From contig JAKJAQ010000003.1 of the NCBI GenBank assembly GCA_022707425.1, positions 1 through 36,337 on the forward strand: a DNA stretch of 36,337 nucleotides, given 5' to 3'. Position 1 is the stretch's first letter. Each line of letters opens with the position of its first letter. Origin of the DNA: Candidatus Babelota bacterium. Its GTDB lineage: Bacteria > Babelota > Babeliae > Babelales > JACPOV01. The notes below the pieces were generated by a model. That model was not told the origin of the DNA. It saw nothing but the letters and a program-made list of their open reading frames with translations, and searched no databases. Below are positions 1-5,931 of the stretch, in pieces. Made by a program: the position numbers and the translations under genes.

Positions 1-321
1 AATCCAGAGTTTGCATAATTCTTCAAGCGAATTGGGCAGTGATTTAATTACCGTATTTGGATCAGAACAATAAGCTACAATTGCTTTGGTTTCTTTAATT
101 GCAAATGGACTCGTTACCAATCTTTTTTCCACAATCTTTTTTTTATCAACGGTAGTATAAGTTGACAACTGCCCTATCTGTGTCTTTTCTACAAAATTAG
201 TATGTTCACTGGGTAAACAACCAAACTGACCATCGATACATTCGAACGTCGGACGATTAGGAAGCGTTGCCTGCGCATTTTCAAATACACAAAACAATAT
301 TAAATAAAAAAAATAGTACAT
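1..321 (-). CDS. Secreted hypothetical protein, 3' end beyond window
   Basis: The frame is open for 107 codons from an ATG at 321 down to base 1 with no stop, so the gene continues past the left edge. The first 18 residues (MYYFFYLILFCVFENAQA) are a hydrophobic stretch ending in AQA, which looks like a Sec signal peptide with a signal peptidase I site. The visible mature part has a few cysteines (a C-x6-C pair near residue 33 and a Cys near residue 88) and no domain I recognise. A weak GAG lies just upstream of the ATG, and a TATACT box sits about 45 bases upstream. The product is probably exported; its function is unknown. Confidence 0.6.
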   Translation of the reverse strand, partial: MYYFFYLILFCVFENAQATLPNRPTFECIDGQFGCLPSEHTNFVEKTQIGQLSTYTTVDKKKIVEKRLVTSPFAIKETKAIVAYCSDPNTVIKSLPNSLEELCKLWI

Positions 322-364
322 AGTTCACTCGTTCATTTAAATTTAAAAACATATTTTATTTTTA

Positions 365-370
365 AGTATA
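365..370 (-). promoter_or_regulatory. Possible -10 box for the secreted protein at 1-321
   Basis: On the minus strand this reads TATACT, about 45 bases before the ATG at 321, in a very AT-rich stretch. No good -35 hexamer is seen at 16-18 bases. The same hexamer occurs ahead of several other genes in the window, which is the main support. Confidence 0.35.
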
Positions 371-410
371 TAATATTTTGCAATTTTTTTCTATGAGAAA
401 AAATGAATTA

Positions 411-440
411 AAAAAGACGTCCAATTAAGAACGTCTTTTT
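411..440. terminator. Bidirectional-looking hairpin terminator
   Basis: AAAAAGACGT and ACGTCTTTTT are perfect 10-base inverted arms around a 10-base loop. Because the arms begin with A-runs and end with T-runs, the hairpin can act in either direction. It lies 36 bases past the stop of the minus-strand gene at 476-736, so it most likely ends the phoH / RING / helical-protein transcript. Confidence 0.7.
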
Positions 441-475
441 ATCTTTTAAAAAAATAATTTACTCTAGATTCTGAC

Positions 476-736
476 CTATTTTTTCACTGCCTTTAGTTTT
501 TCGATATCTTCCAATAATGATTTTATTCTTTCTAAACTCAGCGCAAGTTGCTCTTCTTGTTGTTGACGTTGTGCAATTGTAGCATCCAGTTTTTCTTCCA
601 GCTTTTTCTGCGCTACCATCATTGCTTTTCGTACGCATTCCTCGCCTCGCAATGCACTGCGTTCGTTTTTCTCCATGCACATGATGCTGAACGAAATTAC
701 AAAAAATAAAAAGGCGAATGCTTTTTTTGATTTCAT
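476..736 (-). CDS. Small secreted helical (coiled-coil) protein
   Basis: The product has 86 residues. The start at 736 is preferred over upstream in-frame ATGs (778, 856) because it puts a hydrophobic export signal directly at the N-terminus (MKSKKAFAFLFFVISFSIMC). The remaining 65 residues are highly charged, rich in Glu, Gln, Lys and Leu, with heptad-like spacing from about residue 40 to the end, so a coiled coil is likely. A Cys at residue 20 near the end of the hydrophobic stretch could make it a lipoprotein, but no clean lipobox is visible. It lies 52 bases downstream of the RING-H2 gene, probably in the same transcript, and ahead of a terminator hairpin. I do not recognise the family. 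Confidence 0.6.
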   Translation of the reverse strand: MKSKKAFAFLFFVISFSIMCMEKNERSALRGEECVRKAMMVAQKKLEEKLDATIAQRQQQEEQLALSLERIKSLLEDIEKLKAVKK

Positions 737-788
737 AGTATCAATTTCATTTCTCAACGCACTGAAAAAACGTATCATAGAAAACCAA

Positions 789-1337
789 TTATTTATTTTC
801 ATTATCTTTTGGCAATTGAACAATTTGAATTGGGGCAACATGTGCTTGCTGGCCAACCATATTTTTCACCAATGCTTCCAGGCTTCCAATGCGTTCACTC
901 AAATCGGCTGTAGCGTCTTTGAGTTGTGATAAATCTGTTTTACATAAACTGGTTTTTGCCGCGATTTGCAAACCGTTTTTCCGCAATAGCCACAGTTTCG
1001 ATTCAGCACTTCCAACTCTGTTTTGATGTTCATGTGCTTTCTTTTCAATATCAAAGTTATTCATGAGAATAATATTTTTTCGTAATTTGCTTACTGCAAT
1101 CCGTTGATTCATCGTTGCCTGTGTATTGCAAAGCGGACATTTAAAACCATCTGTTTTATCTAATTTATTTGCAAGACAAATAATGTGAAATTTATGTGTT
1201 GAATCACAAATTGAGTGCGTGTAAATTGGCTCACTTAAAATTTCTTTGTTGCAACCTAAACAATTTGTTGTAGTTTCTTCCATCGCAAAAGCGGTATTAA
1301 TAATAAAACTGAACATTAAAGCTAAACTATATTTCAT
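789..1337 (-). CDS. Secreted RING-H2 zinc-finger protein with coiled-coil tail
   Basis: The product has 182 residues. Residues 1-18 form a signal peptide ending AFA. Residues 26-70 carry Cys26, Cys29, Cys44, His48, His51, Cys54, Cys67 and Cys70. The spacing C-x2-C-x14-C-x3-H-x2-H-x2-C-x12-C-x2-C is that of a RING-H2 finger, including the typical CPLC end. The rest is helical and probably coiled coil. RING-H2 fingers are known mainly from eukaryotic E3 ubiquitin ligases, and bacteria that carry them are usually host-associated. Export plus a RING suggests an effector that recruits host E2 enzymes, but this is inference. The start at 1337 is set by AAGGA five bases upstream; an ATG 15 bases further up overlaps phoH and has no ribosome binding site. 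The gene follows phoH by 8 bases. Confidence 0.75.
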   Translation of the reverse strand: MKYSLALMFSFIINTAFAMEETTTNCLGCNKEILSEPIYTHSICDSTHKFHIICLANKLDKTDGFKCPLCNTQATMNQRIAVSKLRKNIILMNNFDIEKKAHEHQNRVGSAESKLWLLRKNGLQIAAKTSLCKTDLSQLKDATADLSERIGSLEALVKNMVGQQAHVAPIQIVQLPKDNENK

Positions 1338-1345
1338 CTTGATCC

Positions 1346-2743
1346 TTACCATATTTCACTGACTAATCGACTGAGAAGACTACGTTCACTGCTGTGCAAG
1401 AATACGGTACCAAAAAGTGATTGCCCTTTAAATTTATTTGTCGCAACCACCACACCGTTACTGCTAAAATCAAGATATGGAGAATCGATCTGATACGGAT
1501 CGCCTGCCAGAATTATCTTACTTCCTTGACCCACCCGACTGATAAGCGTCTTAACTTCATGCGGGGTTAGATTTTGCGCTTCGTCAATCAAAATAATTTG
1601 ATACGGAATCGATCTACCACGCATGTAAGTAATTGCTTCGAGACTAATCTTACCATCTTTTATCAACTGATCAAGCGGTGCAAGTTTTTCGTGACGTTCA
1701 AATTTCTTTTTTTGTTTGTGCCGTTCACTGCGCTTACCTGCATACACCGGCACTTCATGTTCATACATCTCTTCTTGGCGACCACGATTTACCGTGTGAA
1801 CAATAAAATCCATGTTATCGTAAATTGGTTGCATCCAGCTATGCAATTTTTCTTGGATAGTTCCTGGTAAATAACCAATATCGGGTCCAAGAGGCACTAC
1901 TGGACGAGACACGAGCATTTTTTCATACTGATCTTGCTGCAAAATTTGATAAATACCTGCCAGCAATGCTAAAAATGTTTTACCTGTTCCTGCCGGACCA
2001 AGCAATGTTACCAACTGAATCCGTTCATCAAAAAGTAAATCGAGCGCCATGATTTGCTGCACATTGCGCGGTTCCAGCGGCCAGCCTAAATTTGGCATCA
2101 TTACTGGTTTGAATTCCTTATTTCCTAAATAGCGAAAAATACGATAATTAAATGGATTGTTATTGCTTTCGAGCAAAATAAATTCGTTTACAATTAAATG
2201 ATGGTGTTCAACAATTTCCTGTAATTCGACCGGAATCTCTTTTTTGAGTGAAATGGAAGGAACACTAAAATGTGTCCACCCCTTGTAGAACGTTTCAGGA
2301 GTAATATATCCCTTCAAATAATCTTGCGCCGAAATACCCAACACATCAGCTTTAACGCGCGCATTTAAATCTTTTGAAATAAATTGAACTTCATAACCAA
2401 GTTGCTTGAGCCCCAGAATAGTAAGCAAAATTAAATTATCAACAACATTAAGACTCAACGCAGGAGGAATGGTAACTTTGCGATCTGGAGCAAAAAGCAC
2501 CCGTAAAGTTCCTCCATTATCGAGCTCAACTCCATCCCTCAATGAACCCCGTGCACGCATTTCATCAAGATAACGAATAATTTTTCTTGAATTATACCCA
2601 CGATCGGTACTTTCACTCTTGAAGCGATCAAGCTCTTCAAGAACAAAAACCGGAATGCCAACTAAAGCACCCTTGAAACTAAAGATTGATTCCGGATCAT
2701 GCAACAACACATTGGTATCAAGTACATAAATACGCTCTGGCAT
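1346..2743 (-). CDS. PIN-PhoH family ATPase (PhoH2/YlaK type)
   Basis: The product has 465 residues. The N-terminal ~135 residues are a PIN nuclease-like domain with the acidic motif YVLDTNVLL (Asp9). The C-terminal half is a PhoH ATPase with Walker A GPAGTGKT near residue 252 and Walker B LIDEAQNL near residue 384, followed by an AGDPYQID motif. Known PhoH2 proteins are RNA helicase/RNases, some associated with stress or toxin-antitoxin modules; the exact role here is not shown. The start at 2743 has AAGGAAT just upstream; an in-frame ATG 26 codons earlier adds a basic tail not expected in the family. The gene is divergent from thrS and heads the minus-strand group leading into the secreted RING protein. 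Confidence 0.9.
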   Translation of the reverse strand: MPERIYVLDTNVLLHDPESIFSFKGALVGIPVFVLEELDRFKSESTDRGYNSRKIIRYLDEMRARGSLRDGVELDNGGTLRVLFAPDRKVTIPPALSLNVVDNLILLTILGLKQLGYEVQFISKDLNARVKADVLGISAQDYLKGYITPETFYKGWTHFSVPSISLKKEIPVELQEIVEHHHLIVNEFILLESNNNPFNYRIFRYLGNKEFKPVMMPNLGWPLEPRNVQQIMALDLLFDERIQLVTLLGPAGTGKTFLALLAGIYQILQQDQYEKMLVSRPVVPLGPDIGYLPGTIQEKLHSWMQPIYDNMDFIVHTVNRGRQEEMYEHEVPVYAGKRSERHKQKKKFERHEKLAPLDQLIKDGKISLEAITYMRGRSIPYQIILIDEAQNLTPHEVKTLISRVGQGSKIILAGDPYQIDSPYLDFSSNGVVVATNKFKGQSLFGTVFLHSSERSLLSRLVSEIW

Positions 2744-2894
2744 AGAATTCCTTATTGTTTGCAATTCTGGACTTCTCTTCCTTTTTGCTTGCACCGTAAC
2801 ACACTCAATTTTCATACGCAATGAAATATCTTCATTTTATGCTTTTATTGCGCAACAAAAACCGAATCGTGTTAATAGCAAAAAATAACAATTT

Positions 2895-2903
2895 TGGTAT
2901 ACT
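2895..2903 (+). promoter_or_regulatory. Extended -10 promoter for thrS
   Basis: TGGTATACT matches an extended -10 element (TG-n-TATACT) 53 bases before the thrS ATG at 2957. No strong -35 is seen, as is common with extended -10 promoters. Confidence 0.5.
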
Positions 2904-2956
2904 TACGTTATTAAAAAATGGTATTTTACCATCTCGCTTTTAAGAAGGTAATTCTC

Positions 2957-4669
2957 ATGGCCGATTCTTTTCACGATCTTTCAGTTTTACGTCACTCCGC
3001 TGCACATTTACTTGCACATGCAGTTCTTGAAGTTTTTCCTGATACACAATTAACGATCGGCCCTGCCACCGATGAAGGTTTTTTTTACGATTGTTTGCCT
3101 GCAAATAACTTCAAAGAAGAAGATTTACCAATTTTAGAAGCAAAAATGCATGAAATTGCAAAGCGCGATTTGCCTCTTACACACACACAAATAAGCAAAG
3201 ATGAAGCGCGAAAATTATTTGCAAAAAACAGATTCAAACTACAGTTGATAGATGAAATTCCCGGTGAAACGGTTGGACTCTCCAAACAAGGCGATTTTTA
3301 TGATTTGTGTCGCGGAGGGCATGTAGGTCGCACAAGCGATATTAAATTTTTTAAATTATTTACCATCTCAGGGTCTTATTGGAAAGCTGATAAAAAAAAC
3401 CAGGCATTGCAACGCATTGCTGGAACCGCCTTCTATTCTCAAGCAGATCTTGATGCCTTTTTAAAACAAAAAGAAGATGCAGCGCTCTATGATCATCGGC
3501 GCCTTGGCAAACAACTCGATCTTTTCTCATTCCACGAAGAGGGAACAGGATTTCCCTTTTTTCATCCTAAAGGAAAATTAATTGTTAACCTGCTAGTTGA
3601 CTACATGCGCACACTGCAAACCAAACTTGGTTATCAAGAAATTTCAACACCGTTGATTTTATCTGACGAACTTTGGAAAATGTCAGGCCACTATGCACAT
3701 TACAAAGATAATATGTACTTTGTTAAAATTGATGAAAAAGGGTATGCCCTCAAACCCATGAATTGTCCTGGGGCATATTTACTTTATCAAGAACGCCCAC
3801 ATTCATATCGCGAATTACCACTCAAATTAGCAGAATTTGGACTTGTTCATCGTCATGAACTTTCAGGTGTTTTGCATGGACTGTTCCGTGTTCGTGCCTT
3901 TACTCAAGATGATGCACATATTTTTGCAACCATTGAGCAGCTTGAAAAGCAAATTATAGAAATTATTGAATTAACCAGGACCGTTTTCAATCGATTTGGA
4001 TTTAACGATATTAAAGTTGCACTCTCAACAAAGCCAAACAATGCTATGGGAAGTGAAATTGTATGGAACCAAGCAACTGAAGCGTTAAAAACAGCTCTCG
4101 ATAAAGCTCGCATGAACTATGTAATCCAAGAAGGTGAAGGAGCTTTTTACGGTCCTAAAATTGAGTTCAAAATTAACGATTCTATGGGCCGCGAATGGCA
4201 ATGCGGTACTATACAAGTTGATTTTTTTGCACCAGAAAATTTCGATCTTTCCTATGTCAACTCACTTGGGACAAAATCTCGCCCGGTGGTAATTCACCGC
4301 GCAATTTACGGATCGCTTGAACGATTTTTTGGCATTTTACTCGAACATTTCAAGGGACATCTGCCATTTTTTATATGCCCAACACAGGTAAAAGTTCTCA
4401 CTATTACTGATGAACAACAACCATACGCTCAAGAAATTATGGCAAAATTGCTAGAAAATGGCATTAGAACAGAAATTGATAGTTCGTCGGATCCAATTTC
4501 AGGAAAAATAAAAACTGCACAAATAGAAAAAATTCCTTGGATGATCGTTGTTGGGAAAAAAGAGATGGCGCACCGCACAATCACACTGCGTTATGCCGAT
4601 GGCAAACAGGAACAAAATATCGTAATTGACGATCTGGCAGCCAAAGCAAAGCAAGCTTGCAGCCGTTAG
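2957..4669 (+). CDS. thrS: Threonine--tRNA ligase lacking the TGS domain
   Basis: The product has 570 residues; family members with a TGS domain have about 640. It charges tRNA-Thr. The protein begins directly with the N2 editing domain, where HSAAH near residue 10 and CRGGH near residue 114 supply the HxxxH and CxxxH residues known from the editing site. The class II catalytic core follows, with the zinc-site Cys in MNCPGAY, motif 2 around FGLVHRHELSG, the His in DDAH and motif 3 HRAIYGSLERFFG. A C-terminal anticodon-binding domain starts near ICPTQVKVL. The start at 2957 has AAGAAGG seven bases upstream; starting at 2918 would add only 13 residues and still no TGS domain. The transcript is separate from its neighbours. 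Confidence 0.95.
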   Translation: MADSFHDLSVLRHSAAHLLAHAVLEVFPDTQLTIGPATDEGFFYDCLPANNFKEEDLPILEAKMHEIAKRDLPLTHTQISKDEARKLFAKNRFKLQLIDEIPGETVGLSKQGDFYDLCRGGHVGRTSDIKFFKLFTISGSYWKADKKNQALQRIAGTAFYSQADLDAFLKQKEDAALYDHRRLGKQLDLFSFHEEGTGFPFFHPKGKLIVNLLVDYMRTLQTKLGYQEISTPLILSDELWKMSGHYAHYKDNMYFVKIDEKGYALKPMNCPGAYLLYQERPHSYRELPLKLAEFGLVHRHELSGVLHGLFRVRAFTQDDAHIFATIEQLEKQIIEIIELTRTVFNRFGFNDIKVALSTKPNNAMGSEIVWNQATEALKTALDKARMNYVIQEGEGAFYGPKIEFKINDSMGREWQCGTIQVDFFAPENFDLSYVNSLGTKSRPVVIHRAIYGSLERFFGILLEHFKGHLPFFICPTQVKVLTITDEQQPYAQEIMAKLLENGIRTEIDSSSDPISGKIKTAQIEKIPWMIVVGKKEMAHRTITLRYADGKQEQNIVIDDLAAKAKQACSR

Positions 4670-4748
4670 CAAACTCTTGAATTTTTAAAATGCTTGTGAG
4701 CATGCCTTCATTATACCCTCCGTTTACAATTTATAATTAGAAAAATTA

Positions 4749-4778
4749 TTGACTTTAATTTATCTCAAATTGTAACAT
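4749..4778 (+). promoter_or_regulatory. Promoter for the histone-like peptide gene
   Basis: TTGACT (4749-4754) and TAACAT (4773-4778) are separated by 18 bases and lie 56 bases before the ATG at 4834. A perfect short inverted repeat sits just downstream (4790-4803). Confidence 0.5.
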
Positions 4779-4789
4779 CAATAATGAAG

Positions 4790-4803
4790 ATGATATGTAT
4801 CAT
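4790..4803. promoter_or_regulatory. Inverted repeat, possible operator
   Basis: ATGATATGTATCAT is a perfect palindrome with 6-base arms and a 2-base centre, 12 bases past the proposed -10 of the histone-like gene. It is placed where a repressor could block transcription start. The binding protein is unknown. Confidence 0.3.
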
Positions 4804-4833
4804 TAATCGTTCTTCTAAAAAAAGGAGTGCCTC

Positions 4834-4944
4834 ATGGCAATGAAGAAGAAAAAAACTACGAAAAAAGCGGCAACCCGTCGTAAAACAACGCGTAAAGCTG
4901 CAACCAAAAGAAAAGCTTCTAAAAAAGCTGCAAAAAAAAGATAA
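4834..4944 (+). CDS. Histone H1-like lysine/arginine-rich peptide
   Basis: A 36-residue product starts MAMKKKKTTKKAATRRKTTR and continues in the same style. It consists almost only of Lys, Arg, Ala and Thr in repeating K-K-A-A/T-x-R/K units. AAAGGAG lies five bases before the ATG, a promoter lies upstream and a terminator hairpin follows, so it is an independent and well-expressed gene. The composition resembles the Lys-rich tails of bacterial H1-like proteins (chlamydial Hc1/Hc2, AlgP), which bind DNA and compact the nucleoid. Binding to DNA or RNA is therefore expected, but homology cannot be shown from so biased a sequence. A short basic ribosome-associated protein is an alternative. Confidence 0.75.
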   Translation: MAMKKKKTTKKAATRRKTTRKAATKRKASKKAAKKR

Positions 4945-4966
4945 GCTGAGCTTTCTTTTTAAAATT

Positions 4967-5002
4967 TAAGCGCTGATAGCGGTCAAACGTTACCAGCGCT
5001 TA
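4967..5002 (+). terminator. Hairpin terminator after the histone-like gene
   Basis: TAAGCGCTG and CAGCGCTTA form a 9-base stem, followed by TTTCTTT on the plus strand. It ends the transcript of the 36-residue peptide and lies just before the convergent end of nth. Confidence 0.65.
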
Positions 5003-5007
5003 TTTCT

Positions 5008-5676
5008 TTATCGTGATTTTTTTACACCAACCCGTGGGCACACAGGACGCAACGGGCAGCGAGAACAAAATGGCGAAATAGGCACACAAATTTCTTGCCC
5101 CCACACTACTAACCACCGATTGATATGAATCCAGTCATTTTTAGGAATAATCGTTTTCAGTTCAATCTCGGTCTGTTCGGGTGTTTTGGTTTTCACAATA
5201 CCAAGTCGATTTGAAACGCGGTGAACATGAGTGTCAACACACAATGCCGGAATACCAAATCCTTCGGCTAATACTAAGTTCGCCGTTTTTCTGCCAACTC
5301 CTTTAATGGAGAGCAATTCTTCCTCGGTTTCGGGTACTTTGCTCTTAAATCGTTCAATAAGATCCGCGCTTACCGTGTGCAACAAGCGTGCTTTTCTGCG
5401 ATAAAAACCTACCGGGTAAATCATTTTTTCGAGTTTCGTGACCGGAATTTCAAGAATTTGTTGCGGAGTTTTGGCAATTTCGAATAATTTTATGCAAATT
5501 GGCCCGGTAACGGTATCACGGGTACGCAAACTCAGCAAACAACTAATAAGAACTAAAAATGGGTCGCGACCAAACTGATTGGTAATTTGAAATACCATTG
5601 GTTTGCCCATAGCTTTAGTATGTTCGCGTAAAATTGAAAGAATTGTTGCTAGCCGTTTACTCATACGGTTATTCAT
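5008..5676 (-). CDS. nth: Endonuclease III (DNA glycosylase/AP lyase)
   Basis: The product has about 222 residues. It removes oxidised pyrimidines in base excision repair. The helix-hairpin-helix is visible as LLSIKGVGRKTANLVL, whose Lys matches the catalytic lysine, and the catalytic Asp is in CVDTHVHR. The C-terminus carries the [4Fe-4S] ligands C-x6-C-x2-C-x5-C. The start is uncertain: ATGs at 5703, 5676 and 5664 are all in frame and none has a strong ribosome binding site. The one at 5703 directly abuts the T-run of a terminator hairpin, so 5676 (MNNRMSKRL) or 5664 is more likely. Confidence 0.92.
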   Translation of the reverse strand: MNNRMSKRLATILSILREHTKAMGKPMVFQITNQFGRDPFLVLISCLLSLRTRDTVTGPICIKLFEIAKTPQQILEIPVTKLEKMIYPVGFYRRKARLLHTVSADLIERFKSKVPETEEELLSIKGVGRKTANLVLAEGFGIPALCVDTHVHRVSNRLGIVKTKTPEQTEIELKTIIPKNDWIHINRWLVVWGQEICVPISPFCSRCPLRPVCPRVGVKKSR

Positions 5677-5703
5677 CTTTTTAAACTTTTTAATTTTTTG
5701 CAT

Positions 5704-5747
5704 AAAAAAAAACGGCTGCTGTATTTATTCCAGCAGCCGTTTTTTTA
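5704..5747. terminator. Strong GC-rich hairpin terminator
   Basis: AAAACGGCTGCTG and CAGCAGCCGTTTT form a near-perfect stem around a 9-base loop, with runs of A and T on either side. On the minus strand it lies 20 bases after the stop of the 27-residue peptide gene and directly before nth. It could limit read-through into nth. Confidence 0.8.
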
Positions 5748-5767
5748 CAATTCATAACAAATTGATT

Positions 5768-5851
5768 TCATCCGCCACTAACTGGTGGAATTTGTCCTAA
5801 AAAAAGAACAATACTGAAGAATCCAAAAACGATGCCTTTCATTGAAAACAT
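5768..5851 (-). CDS. Tiny hydrophobic peptide (27 residues)
   Basis: The frame encodes MFSMKGIVFGFFSIVLFLGQ followed by IPPVSGG and a stop. AAAAGGG lies six bases upstream of the ATG at 5851, and an ATG two codons earlier sits too close to that site. A strong terminator follows 20 bases after the stop, so the unit looks like a complete small gene. It has one membrane-spanning stretch and a short polar tail, and could be a membrane peptide or a type I toxin-like peptide. The function is unknown. Confidence 0.45.
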   Translation of the reverse strand: MFSMKGIVFGFFSIVLFLGQIPPVSGG

Positions 5852-5931
5852 TTTCATCCCTTTTCATTTGAACTAACATTAATTAAACTATTCACACATA
5901 ATATAAATTGTTCACCACTTAAATTCAAGAA

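Noticed and set aside
4689-4702. ATGCT-TGTG-AGCAT hairpin after thrS as terminator
   Set aside because: The stem is only five base pairs and there is no T-run.
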